From Calditrichia bacterium (GTDB taxonomy: Bacteria; Calditrichota; Calditrichia; RBG-13-44-9; J075): a stretch of DNA of 64,000 bases. Of the stretch, positions 17,622 through 26,210 are shown piece by piece. Within the stretch, counting starts at the first letter, position 1. Every line of letters starts with the position of its first letter. Under the pieces are notes generated by a model. That model was not told where the DNA came from. It saw nothing but the letters and a program-made list of their open reading frames with translations, and searched no databases. The stretch spans positions 1-64,000 of the forward strand of contig JANQQU010000082.1 in assembly GCA_028284905.1 (NCBI GenBank), written 5' to 3'. The position numbers and the translations under genes are program-made.

Positions 17622-19136
17622 TTACTTTGTGCGGACAAATTCAATTCGTCTATTTTTTCGGCGTCCATCGATTGTATCATTCGTGGCGATTGGATTGTCC
17701 GGACCAAGCCCTTTCGCTTCAATCCGGTTAGCATCAATACCTTTACCGACCAGATAATCCTTAACGGCAGTTGCCCGCAATTTTGAGAGGTGAACGTTAA
17801 AAACCCGGGGGCCGGTATTATCAGTATAACCGCGAATTTCCACAGACATATCCGGATAAGCGATCAGGGTGTTATACACTTTCGTCAGCACTTCTTCCGA
17901 CTCGGCAGTAATTTCCGCCTTACCTAATTCAAAACTAATACCTTCGAGAACGATTGCCGCGCCAACTTCCTCAATTTCCTCAAAAATATCATCACTTTTG
18001 TCCAACGGGTCCGTACCACGGGCTATTTCCACACCGTCTTCAACAGTGCCGCCATCGCTGTCTTTGCTCAATGGATTCGTATTGTAGCGTAATACTTCGT
18101 CGCCATCACTGAGATTATCGCCATCAGTATCGACAACTAATAGCTTGGTTTTGCTTTCGTTCAGTTCCACGCTATCACTGAGGCCATCGTTGTCACTATC
18201 GGAAGCTAGGGGGTTAGACTTGTGGGTCATAATTTCTTCGCCGTCACTCAAGCCATCGCCGTCGCTATCGGCAGCCATTGCATCGGTCCCGTGGGTCATA
18301 ATTTCATCTTTATCATTCAGACCGTCTTCATCACTATCAGCAGCGGTTGGTTTCGTCTTGTGCTCATGAACTTCTTCCCCGTCTTTCAAGCCATCGCCAT
18401 CGGTATCGGCAACCAGCGGCTGGGTTTGATATTGATGAACTTCTTCCCCGTCTTTCAAGCCATCGCCATCGGTATCGGCAACGTTCGGATCAGTGCCAAG
18501 TTCTTTCTCCTCGGCATTGGTTAAACCACAATTATCCGGGTCGGACAGCCAGTCGTAACCAGCCATGGTAAGCCCGGCAGTAAGGGTCAGGAAGCCATCA
18601 TCGCCGCCATCCTGAACGCCATCCAAATTATCGCTCAGAGCGTAATTATATCCACCACTGACTTCAAAAGAAGTGAAATCAGAAATTTTGAACTGAACGC
18701 CAGCCCCAAAAGGTACATAAGCAGTCCACCCTTTGTTTTCTATCCCTGCGGTTGCATTTACCGGTAACTCCTTAACATAATAATGCAGCGCACCAAGGCC
18801 ACCATAGAGGTAAGAACTCCAGGCGTCCGAGGTAATATAACGATATAAGAGGCGCCCGCTTATCGGGGCCAACTCAGTTTCATAAACATCCTCGCTGGCA
18901 ATCCGAGAGAAAATACCAGCACTAATTTCCGTTTCCAGTTTTTCATTCCAGCTTTGCCGCAAGTATGCCCGGAAGCTGAGCGCGGGATCTCCCCAACTAC
19001 CTTCCGCATTACCATAAGCACGGCCAAACTGCATACCGCCGCCTAAGTTTTGCGCACGGAACTGCGCTATCACCGAAGTCGTCATCAATATCATTAATGC
19101 AACCAGTAAACCCGAAATTGCATACCGTTTACACAT
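17622..19136 (-). CDS. OmpA-family protein with thrombospondin type 3 repeats, paralog B
   Basis: A 504-residue outer-membrane protein. The start at 19136 (MCKRYAIS) has GAGGAG eight bases upstream and gives a signal peptide ending VIAQ; upstream in-frame codons are not part of it, and the paralog has exactly the same length. The N-terminal beta barrel (about 25-205) is followed by seven or so DxDGDGLxD calcium-binding thrombospondin type 3 repeats (about 210-370) and an OmpA-like peptidoglycan-binding domain (about 390-504, with VEIRGYTDNTG and KNRRIEFVRTK). In the OmpA helix this copy has RVFNVHLSKLRATAV, less canonical than paralog A's SERRA. One repeat lacks the usual start (DPDNCGLTN). 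It lies directly downstream of paralog A. Confidence 0.9.
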   Translation of the reverse strand: MCKRYAISGLLVALMILMTTSVIAQFRAQNLGGGMQFGRAYGNAEGSWGDPALSFRAYLRQSWNEKLETEISAGIFSRIASEDVYETELAPISGRLLYRYITSDAWSSYLYGGLGALHYYVKELPVNATAGIENKGWTAYVPFGAGVQFKISDFTSFEVSGGYNYALSDNLDGVQDGGDDGFLTLTAGLTMAGYDWLSDPDNCGLTNAEEKELGTDPNVADTDGDGLKDGEEVHQYQTQPLVADTDGDGLKDGEEVHEHKTKPTAADSDEDGLNDKDEIMTHGTDAMAADSDGDGLSDGEEIMTHKSNPLASDSDNDGLSDSVELNESKTKLLVVDTDGDNLSDGDEVLRYNTNPLSKDSDGGTVEDGVEIARGTDPLDKSDDIFEEIEEVGAAIVLEGISFELGKAEITAESEEVLTKVYNTLIAYPDMSVEIRGYTDNTGPRVFNVHLSKLRATAVKDYLVGKGIDANRIEAKGLGPDNPIATNDTIDGRRKNRRIEFVRTK

Positions 19137-19334
19137 TACAACTCTCCTCAGATAATTAACTTGCACGTGCGGTGAAATTCCGACTTTTATTCCAAATATA
19201 CAAGGCCATTCGGTACTTTTAGCTATAAAGGTAATCACTTGTAAATTCCAGGTTAATTCTCAGGCGAGCAAATACTGTCGGGATGGCTTCTGGTAAGCGG
19301 CCAGTTAGCAGGGAAGTTTGAGGAAAATAAAAAA

Positions 19335-19462
19335 CGGCGAAACCGTCATCCGTTTAGAAGCCACCACACCTCCTAAGGATTTTGGTTTCGCCGAAATTTT
19401 GGCGGAGATCAGCGTATCGTTAGAAGCCACCACACCTCAGTTGTTACGCAAGCGATTCCGCC
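19335..19462. repeat. 3'-flank repeat, copy 2, with an extra GAAGCCACCACACCTC
   Basis: CGGCGAAACC (19335-19344) and GGTTTCGCCG (19384-19393) form the same inverted pair as copy 1, enclosing the same GAAGCCACCACACCTC word. A second copy of that 16-base word is at 19423-19438, followed by GGCGGA/TCCGCC arms and a run of T at 19463. The rest of the 19239-19555 gap is the aligned 3' flank of paralog A; no gene is apparent. Confidence 0.75.
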
Positions 19463-19555
19463 TTTTTAATACTCTTCTATTATCTCCTTTGCATGTGCCC
19501 TCAATAAATATCCCTGTTTACAAAGGGCACAACAAAGGTTCGCTTCAAATCTTAT

Positions 19556-21070
19556 TTACTTCGTGCGAACAAATTCAATTCTTCTGTTCTTCTGGCGACC
19601 TTCGGCAGTATCGTTGGTTGCGATCGGATTTGCCGGACCAAGACCTTTCGAACTAATCCGGCTGGCGTCAACGCCCTTCTCTACCAGATAGTTCTTTACA
19701 GCCAGTGCTCTTCTTTCAGACAGTCTCATGTTTCCACGGCGGCTACCGGTATTGTCGGTGTAACCCTGGATTTCTACAGACATGTCCGGATAGGCTACCA
19801 GCGTGTTATACGCTTTCTGGAGAATTTCTTCGGACTGCTCGGTAATGTCTGCTTTGCCAGTTGCGAACACGATACCGTCAAGAACAATTTTCGCACCAAC
19901 TTTTTTCACTTCCAGCACAACGTCGTCGCTCTTTTTCATCGGGTTAGTGCCACGGGCAACTTCTACACCATCTTCTACACTGCCGTCGTCACTGTCTTTA
20001 TCCAGCGGATTGGTGTTATGACGCAGTACTTCGTCGCCATCGCTAAGGTTGTCGCCATCAGTGTCGGCAACCAGCGGCTTGGTTTTGCTGTCGTTAACTT
20101 CTACGCCATCACTGAGGCCATCGCCGTCGGTGTCTTTCTTCAGTGGGTCAGTTTTGTGAGACATCAACTCTTCTTTATCATTGAGGCCATCGCCATCGCT
20201 GTCTACAGCCATTGCGTTGGTCGCGTAAGTCATTACTTCGTCATAATCATTCAGGCCTTCACCGTCGCTGTCTGCAGCAGTCGGCTTCGTTTTGTGCTCA
20301 TTTACTTCCGCACCATCGTTGAGGCCATCACCGTCAGTATCGGCTGCCAGCGGCTGGGTCTGATACTGATGAACTTCTTCACCATCATTCAGGCCATCGC
20401 CGTCGGTATCAGCGACATTACGATCGGTACCTAATTCTTTTTCCTGACGATTCGTTAATCCGTCGCCGTCGGGATCTGCATTCCAGTCAAAACCAGTCAT
20501 GGTAAAACCAGCGGTGATTGTCAGGAAACCATCATCGCCACCGTCCTGAACAGCATTCAGATCGTCACTAAAGGCGTAATTGTAACCACCACTTGCTTCG
20601 AAAGAAGTATTCTCAGAAACTTTGAACTGCATACCGGCACCAAAAGGTACATAGGCGGTCCAGCCTTTAGTTTCCACACCAGCTGTTGCATTTGCCGGCA
20701 ACTCCTTCACATCATAATGCAAAGCGCCGATACCACCATAGAGATAAGGACTCCAGGTTTCCGCGGTAAAAAGGCGATATAACAAACGACCACTTAACGG
20801 GGTTAAATCGGATTCATAATTATCTTCACTGGCAATGCGGGAAAAAACTCCGGCGCTTGCTTCAGCTTCGATTGCATTACTTAAACTATGCCGCATATAT
20901 GCCCGAAAACTTAGTGCGGGGTCTCCCCAGCTGCCTTCAGCGTTACCATAAGAACGACCAAACTGCATCCCACCACCCAAATTACGAGCACGGAACTGCG
21001 CCATTGCCGAAACCGTCATCAACACCAGTAATGCAACTACTAAACTAGAAATTGCGTACCGTTTACTCAT
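19556..21070 (-). CDS. OmpA-family protein with thrombospondin type 3 repeats, paralog A
   Basis: A 504-residue paralog of the next gene downstream, with the same order: signal peptide ending AMAQ, a barrel beginning FRARNLGGGMQFGRSYGN, six to seven calcium-binding DTDGDGLND repeats, and a C-terminal OmpA domain with the canonical TDNTGSRRGN and LSERRALAVKNYL, whose Asp and Arg bind diaminopimelate. It tethers the outer membrane to peptidoglycan, and the acidic repeats form a calcium-stiffened periplasmic stalk. AGGAG lies eight bases before the ATG. The long leader upstream is unusually poor in C on the coding strand. It is the better-conserved copy and probably the ancestral one. Confidence 0.92.
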   Translation of the reverse strand: MSKRYAISSLVVALLVLMTVSAMAQFRARNLGGGMQFGRSYGNAEGSWGDPALSFRAYMRHSLSNAIEAEASAGVFSRIASEDNYESDLTPLSGRLLYRLFTAETWSPYLYGGIGALHYDVKELPANATAGVETKGWTAYVPFGAGMQFKVSENTSFEASGGYNYAFSDDLNAVQDGGDDGFLTITAGFTMTGFDWNADPDGDGLTNRQEKELGTDRNVADTDGDGLNDGEEVHQYQTQPLAADTDGDGLNDGAEVNEHKTKPTAADSDGEGLNDYDEVMTYATNAMAVDSDGDGLNDKEELMSHKTDPLKKDTDGDGLSDGVEVNDSKTKPLVADTDGDNLSDGDEVLRHNTNPLDKDSDDGSVEDGVEVARGTNPMKKSDDVVLEVKKVGAKIVLDGIVFATGKADITEQSEEILQKAYNTLVAYPDMSVEIQGYTDNTGSRRGNMRLSERRALAVKNYLVEKGVDASRISSKGLGPANPIATNDTAEGRQKNRRIEFVRTK

Positions 21071-21540
21071 TGAAAAATCTCCTAGATAATTAGATTATGT
21101 GATTTGTATTACAAAATTCTCATTTTAAAACTTAAAACACAAGTCTTTCGACACTTTTCTTGTTCCAACTGCCGTGCCAAACCCCACACCCACAATCCAA
21201 CAAACGACACCAACCCCCACAAGCATCGAAACAAACCGTTGTTAAACAACACCTTAGAAGACAAACAAAACATAACCCAACATATCGATATGGAAATGTT
21301 CACAAGGTAAAAATTGGTTGTAAAACACACTATTGCGTTTAATTTGGGGGATTTCCCCCACGCAATTGGGGAATTGACAATGCCTTTTTATAGAAATTAA
21401 GAATACTTTTATATTGGACGATTCACAGGAATTATTTACAATTCATCCTGCCTTGTAAAAGAGAGGTATCGTTGATAGTCATATAGTCAGCAATAGTGCT
21501 TAGCAGATTTTAATAGATAATTTCTTTACCTATCACCGGA
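21071..21540. other. 470-base gap with a strand-biased leader
   Basis: From about 21155 to 21300 the + strand is almost free of G and rich in A and C, so the leader of the minus-strand OmpA gene is G/T-rich and poor in C. Near 21343-21362 a GGGGGA/TCCCCC palindrome sits inside a wider ATTGCGT/ACGCAAT pair. TTGACA occurs at about 21374 on the + strand towards the GT-C gene, without a convincing -10 element. No gene is apparent. Confidence 0.5.
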
Positions 21541-23172
21541 ATGAATATGTCGCCTCGTCAATATAAAACAGACCTTTCCTTGTTGGCCGTACTTGGTCTG
21601 CTCTTCTTTTATCCCTCGCTGATGATCTATTTTGTCAACGACAATGCCAGCCATATTCTTAATGCCGTCGATAATCTCCAGAATTTCAGCCATCACTATT
21701 TTCGGCCGATGGCGATCTTATCCCTAGTTTTGGATTATCAGATATGGGGAATGACGCCATTTGGTTATCACCTTACCAATCTGATACTGCATACCCTGGT
21801 AACATTCTTAGTGTATGCTCTTGCGGTTCATTTTATTGCTGAAAGGTTTTTTGCCTTTGCCGCTGCTTTGTTGTTCCTGCTTCATCCGATTCACAGTTTA
21901 CCGATATTCTGGATTTCCGGAAGAACCGACACACTCTGCGCATTATTTTACCTGGTCAGCCTTGTCAGTTTCCTGTGGTATCGGAAGAATCCGTGGCCAA
22001 TTCTCTATCTCGGAATGCTGGTATCTTTCATCCTGGCCCTGTTGACGAAAGAAATGGCCTTCAGCCTGCCGATCGTGCTAATCGTTTACGTAATCATTTT
22101 TACCCAGGGGAACTGGCGGACACGCATAGCGAATTCCCTGAAAGCTGCACTCCCTTTTCTGCTAATTGCTATCGCCTTCCTGCTATTACGTTTTCTCTTT
22201 TCTCCGGAGACTGCGCTGGCGAACAAGGATCATCAGTTTAATGGAATTCTCCCGCTGGTGAAAAACCTGGCAGCTTATTGCGGATTATTGGTTATTCCGG
22301 GAGGCCATGTAGCGATTGCCGGTTTTCTGAAGGCCAATCCCCTGGCATTTATCATTCTCGCAGTGGGCGCTTTGGCAATATTCGGGATTGCGTTACGCTG
22401 GATCTATCGCTCTCCCTCGCTGCTGTTTTTTACGGCATTCGTATTTATCAGCCTCCTGCCGGTGTTGCGCCTGCTGATGCGCTGGTATCTTTACATTCCA
22501 TCCGTAGGCTTTTGCCTGGCACTGGCCTTCTTGTTGAATCGTTTGTGGGAAACCAGGCGTTTCTCGCTGGGAAAAATATCCGGCGCAGTAGTGGTGTTAC
22601 TGATAATTTCCGGAATTTATGGATACTTCCTGATGACGGAACAACAACGCTGGCTAAAATCGGGAGAGATGGCCCGGCAGCAGTCCGGCGCCATTGCAGA
22701 AACGATTGCGGAAGCTTCCCTGGATAGTTGCCTGATTCTTAACATCAATGCGGAAATAGAAGAAGTGCCGATTATGAATTATGGTCTGGGCGGTTTTATC
22801 CGCCATCGCCTCGCCGATGATCATGATTATCATCAGCCGGTATATTTTCATCCGATTGCTTTTATTTCCTGGCAAGCAGCAGCAGACACCAATGCCCTGG
22901 TTATTGAAGAACAATCTCCACGGCGATTCATGCTTTCACTGGAAAACAGCAGCTCCTTTTTTACTTTTCCCAACGACAGCATACTTTATATTAATCGGGG
23001 GAATATCAAAAGGGGCCAGCAAGTAAATACGCAGTATTATGACATTACAATTAGCAGCCTGGACGCCCGGCGGGAAGTTAATCGCATCGACCTGCACATC
23101 AGCAGCAAGTTACCATTGCTGATTTATCGAAATGGGCAGATGACGCTACATTCTGCTATCCCCGAAGAATAA
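21541..23172 (+). CDS. GT-C-type membrane glycosyltransferase-like protein
   Basis: A 543-residue polytopic membrane protein of the dolichyl-phosphate-mannose/TMTC-like GT-C group. Family features visible are the acidic-aromatic loop after the first helix (YFVNDNASHILNAVDN), FRPMAIL, GYHLTNLILHTLV, ISGRTDTLCALFYLVSL and LLTKEMAFSLP. About eleven helices are followed by a C-terminal periplasmic domain of about 150 residues without TPR repeats, which TMTC proteins usually carry. Family members move sugars from lipid carriers to proteins or lipids in the periplasm. A CGGA six bases before a second ATG at 21547 makes that an equally good start. The substrate is unknown. Confidence 0.75.
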   Translation: MNMSPRQYKTDLSLLAVLGLLFFYPSLMIYFVNDNASHILNAVDNLQNFSHHYFRPMAILSLVLDYQIWGMTPFGYHLTNLILHTLVTFLVYALAVHFIAERFFAFAAALLFLLHPIHSLPIFWISGRTDTLCALFYLVSLVSFLWYRKNPWPILYLGMLVSFILALLTKEMAFSLPIVLIVYVIIFTQGNWRTRIANSLKAALPFLLIAIAFLLLRFLFSPETALANKDHQFNGILPLVKNLAAYCGLLVIPGGHVAIAGFLKANPLAFIILAVGALAIFGIALRWIYRSPSLLFFTAFVFISLLPVLRLLMRWYLYIPSVGFCLALAFLLNRLWETRRFSLGKISGAVVVLLIISGIYGYFLMTEQQRWLKSGEMARQQSGAIAETIAEASLDSCLILNINAEIEEVPIMNYGLGGFIRHRLADDHDYHQPVYFHPIAFISWQAAADTNALVIEEQSPRRFMLSLENSSSFFTFPNDSILYINRGNIKRGQQVNTQYYDITISSLDARREVNRIDLHISSKLPLLIYRNGQMTLHSAIPEE

Positions 23173-23184
23173 CCATCCAACTTT

Positions 23185-23892
23185 CTACAACAAATCTTTT
23201 TTCATCATTCGCTGCCGGGATAAAAAATAAAAAACGCCCATCTGAATAACTGCCAGCAGAATGAATAACAAATTATAACCGGAAATATCCAAAGAAATGG
23301 AAACCGCATTTAGTTCAAAAAAGGGTGGTAAAAGGAAGATGAGCAAATTGGGTAAATCACTGATACCTTCCAGGGAAAGCAATGGTGTTTTGTGGGTAAT
23401 ATTTCCGAAGATAAGCAGGATGAAAATCAGCCAGCTTAACCGCGGATGATAAGTAAAAGCAAAACTGAGTAACATAGTGGACAAACAAAGTACCATAGTG
23501 ATAAACCCCATTCGCAAGGGCAGCAGGTAAAAGTAGGAAACCACCATAAAGCGCAGCCCATAAAGCACGGCAAAGGCGAGCACCCAAAAGAAGTCAATTA
23601 AAATAATAACGATGATTTTTGACAAAAACAGCCGGCGGCGGCCATCCGGCTTTGCCAGCAAAAAATGCAGCTCATTACCACTTTCCAGAAAAAAGAGAGA
23701 GGGCGCGGTCAATAAATTGAGGATAATCGCAAAAACCGTGAAAACCATCCAGATATTGTCCTGCAAATGATCGGTTGTCAGAAAACCACCGAAGAAAATC
23801 GAAAAGACCACCACTGCGATCAATTCCCGCAAATAGCGATGCTGGCGGAGGTAATTTTTGAAGCTAAAACTGATATATGCCAATAGCGCCAT
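23185..23892 (-). CDS. Probable ABC-2-type membrane permease
   Basis: A 235-residue protein with six predicted helices. The amphipathic first segment SFSFKNYLRQHRYLRELIAV and the cytoplasmic loop LLAKPDGRRRLFLSKI resemble ABC-2 export permeases of the CcmB/ABC2 type, where arginine-rich loops contact the ATPase. The start at 23892 has GAGGG six bases upstream; an upstream TTG codon is less likely. No ATPase gene is adjacent, so either it works with a distant one or the family call is wrong. It is convergent with the GT-C gene and ends 12 bases from it. Confidence 0.55.
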   Translation of the reverse strand: MALLAYISFSFKNYLRQHRYLRELIAVVVFSIFFGGFLTTDHLQDNIWMVFTVFAIILNLLTAPSLFFLESGNELHFLLAKPDGRRRLFLSKIIVIILIDFFWVLAFAVLYGLRFMVVSYFYLLPLRMGFITMVLCLSTMLLSFAFTYHPRLSWLIFILLIFGNITHKTPLLSLEGISDLPNLLIFLLPPFFELNAVSISLDISGYNLLFILLAVIQMGVFYFLSRQRMMKKDLL

Positions 23893-24142
23893 CGACACCC
23901 TCAAATTTCATTTCATGATTTAAAGATTTGGTTCATTCGCCACAAGTTTCATTCTTTTTCCGCCATATATTTCTCCTCGCCTGAAGCGACTTTTCGTCGA
24001 CTTTTAATATCAAAGTAAACAATGGCAATGCCCGGATATTTTCTAATGCGCATCATCAGTTGAATATCGGTATCAAACATCATAAGTTACGATTAACTAT
24101 TAAGCAAGATAATTAGCGTAACTTAACAGTTGAGATAATTTT

Positions 24143-24796
24143 ATGACCAATGATGATCAACGATTTTTCAAGAACCTGCGGGAAGAATACCGGGCACCGC
24201 AATTAATCGCTGCAGATTTAAATGATGACCCACTGCTGCAGTTCGATCAATGGTTCCAGGAAGCGGTCAATTTTCCCTGCCCACAGGCAAATGCGATGGC
24301 ATTAGCGACAGCCGACCGCAATGGTGTGCCTTCCTTACGAATGGTATTATTAAAAGATGTCGACGCCGATGGCTTTACATTTTACACCAATTATGGCAGC
24401 AACAAAGGACAACAAATTCAGGAGAACCCTGTTGCGGCATTAATGTTTTACTGGCACGAGCTGCATCGCCAGGTACGGATAGAAGGCAGCGTGGCAAAAG
24501 TACCCCGGGAAGTTTCCGGCAGCTATTTTCGCACCCGCCCATTTATGAGCCGAATCGGCGCATTAGCCTCCCGGCAAAGCAGGGAAATTGCTGACCGGGA
24601 AACTTTACGGGAGCGTTGCGAAACGCTTGCCAAAGAATATGACGGCAAGGATGTGCCATTACCGGAAGATTGGGGCGGCTACTTGCTGCGCCCGGAAAAA
24701 ATAGAATTTTGGCAAGGTCAGGAAAACCGTTTGCATGATAGAATTGTTTACGTTCGGGAAGATAATCGCTGGAAAAAACAGAGGCTTTCACCTTAG
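24143..24796 (+). CDS. pdxH: Pyridoxine/pyridoxamine 5'-phosphate oxidase
   Basis: A 217-residue flavoprotein that oxidises pyridoxine or pyridoxamine 5'-phosphate to pyridoxal 5'-phosphate using FMN and oxygen, the last step of vitamin B6 synthesis and salvage. The family's landmarks are present in order: DPLLQFDQWFQEA, NAMALATADRNGVPSLRMVLLK (FMN and substrate contacts), FYTNYGSNKGQQI, the active-site HRQVRIEG, SRIGALASRQS and the C-terminal WGGYLLRPEKIEFWQGQENRLHDR. Length and ends match the family. It stands alone with no B6 gene next to it, and implies aerobic metabolism. Confidence 0.95.
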   Translation: MTNDDQRFFKNLREEYRAPQLIAADLNDDPLLQFDQWFQEAVNFPCPQANAMALATADRNGVPSLRMVLLKDVDADGFTFYTNYGSNKGQQIQENPVAALMFYWHELHRQVRIEGSVAKVPREVSGSYFRTRPFMSRIGALASRQSREIADRETLRERCETLAKEYDGKDVPLPEDWGGYLLRPEKIEFWQGQENRLHDRIVYVREDNRWKKQRLSP

Positions 24797-25001
24797 CCTT
24801 GCATCTTTTCCAATTATCACGTAGATTCCAAATCAAACAGAACTCGAATTGAACTTCCGACGTAAATTATGACCACAGGGATTGGGTACCGCAACTAGAT
24901 TTTTCTGCGCCGAATATTGACGAGGCAACACGCGTCAGCATTCATGAATTATATATATTTATTATTTTATTCATCGCCAGATTTAGGAGAACTGCGGAAG
25001 C

Positions 25002-26207
25002 ATGAAAATTTTAATTGCTGAAGACGAAAGCGTCAGCAGGGTCAAACTTCAGCGTATTCTGGAGAAATGGAATTACGAGGTTATTTCCACCCGGGACGGT
25101 ATCGAAGCTTTCGAAGCGTTTCGCCGGGATCGTTATTCTATGGTCATTACAGACTGGGAAATGCCTGAAATGGACGGTATTTCACTGGTGCAGAAGATTC
25201 GCCAGCATCAACAGGAAGCGGATTATGGTTACGTCTACATCCTGATGTTAACAGCGAAATCCGAAAAGGAAGATCTCGTAGACGGCATGGAAGCCGGCGC
25301 TGATGATTTTGTATCCAAACCGTTTGACAATGGCGAGCTGCGGGTACGCCTGAGAGCTGGCGAACGGATCATTGAACTGGAAGAAAACCTATCCCAGAGA
25401 AATACTGAATTGGCCGCTGCAAACGAAAAAATGACCGTGGATTTACATGCTGCCGCTCAAATTCAAAACTCCCTGCTGCCACCGGAACAAACACTGTCCA
25501 GAGATAATGTTTGCATGGCCTGGCAATTTATCCCCTGTGAGGAGCTGGCCGGCGATATCCTGAACATCTTCCGGCTGGATGATCAGCATCTTGGTTTTTA
25601 CGTGCTCGATGTTAGTGGGCATGGGGTGCCGGCAGCATTAATGGCGGTGACGCTCAGCCGAATGCTCTCCCCGGTTATTGATGATGCTTCTCTTCTGAAA
25701 ACTCCCAGCGATAATGCTCAGGGGTTTACCATCACTTCTCCGGAAAAGGTTGCCGATCAGCTCAACAAACGCTTTCAAATTGATAATGAAAACGGCCAGT
25801 TTTTTACTATGCTTTATGGCATTCTTAACACCGAAACACATAGCCTTTCCTACGTCACCGCGGGGCATCCCGGGATGATCTACCTCCCCGCCGGCAGCAG
25901 TGAGCCAATGTTTATTAGCGCCCCCAGTTTACCGATTGGTTTTCTCGAAGAGAATCATTACGAAGTTCAACGGATGCAACTACACCCCGGTGATCGCCTG
26001 TATGTTTATTCCGATGGCATCCCGGAAGCGGAAAATCCGAAACGAGAACTTTTTAGTATACCGCGCATGGAAGAAGTGCTAATGAAGTGCCGAGATGAAA
26101 GTATCGAAGGCAGTCTGGAAACGCTGATTCAGGAGGTAAATGAATGGTCCCAGGCAACAAGATTAAAGGATGATGCGACCCTCCTGGGTATAGAAATAAA
26201 GGATTGA
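25002..26207 (+). CDS. Response regulator with SpoIIE/RsbU-type phosphatase output
   Basis: A 401-residue two-domain protein. Residues 1-125 are a CheY-like receiver (acidic pocket IAEDES, phospho-acceptor D51 in VITDWEMPEMDG, switch Thr in LTAKS, Lys in SKPF). A coiled-coil linker (about 130-160) follows, then a PP2C-type SpoIIE domain (about 190-400) with metal-binding EELAGDILNIF, VLDVSGHGVPAALMA, TAGHPGMIY and DDATLLGIEI. Such proteins dephosphorylate anti-anti-sigma factors when the receiver is phosphorylated, controlling a sigma factor by partner switching. No kinase, STAS or sigma gene is nearby. It precedes the DUF4301 gene by three bases, so they are co-transcribed. Confidence 0.92.
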   Translation: MKILIAEDESVSRVKLQRILEKWNYEVISTRDGIEAFEAFRRDRYSMVITDWEMPEMDGISLVQKIRQHQQEADYGYVYILMLTAKSEKEDLVDGMEAGADDFVSKPFDNGELRVRLRAGERIIELEENLSQRNTELAAANEKMTVDLHAAAQIQNSLLPPEQTLSRDNVCMAWQFIPCEELAGDILNIFRLDDQHLGFYVLDVSGHGVPAALMAVTLSRMLSPVIDDASLLKTPSDNAQGFTITSPEKVADQLNKRFQIDNENGQFFTMLYGILNTETHSLSYVTAGHPGMIYLPAGSSEPMFISAPSLPIGFLEENHYEVQRMQLHPGDRLYVYSDGIPEAENPKRELFSIPRMEEVLMKCRDESIEGSLETLIQEVNEWSQATRLKDDATLLGIEIKD

Positions 26208-26210
26208 AAG

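Noticed and set aside
18145-18571. Antisense Ser/Leu-rich proteins opposite the OmpA-TSP3 genes
   Set aside because: These are mirror translations of the repeated DxDGDGLxD codons; no start signal supports them.
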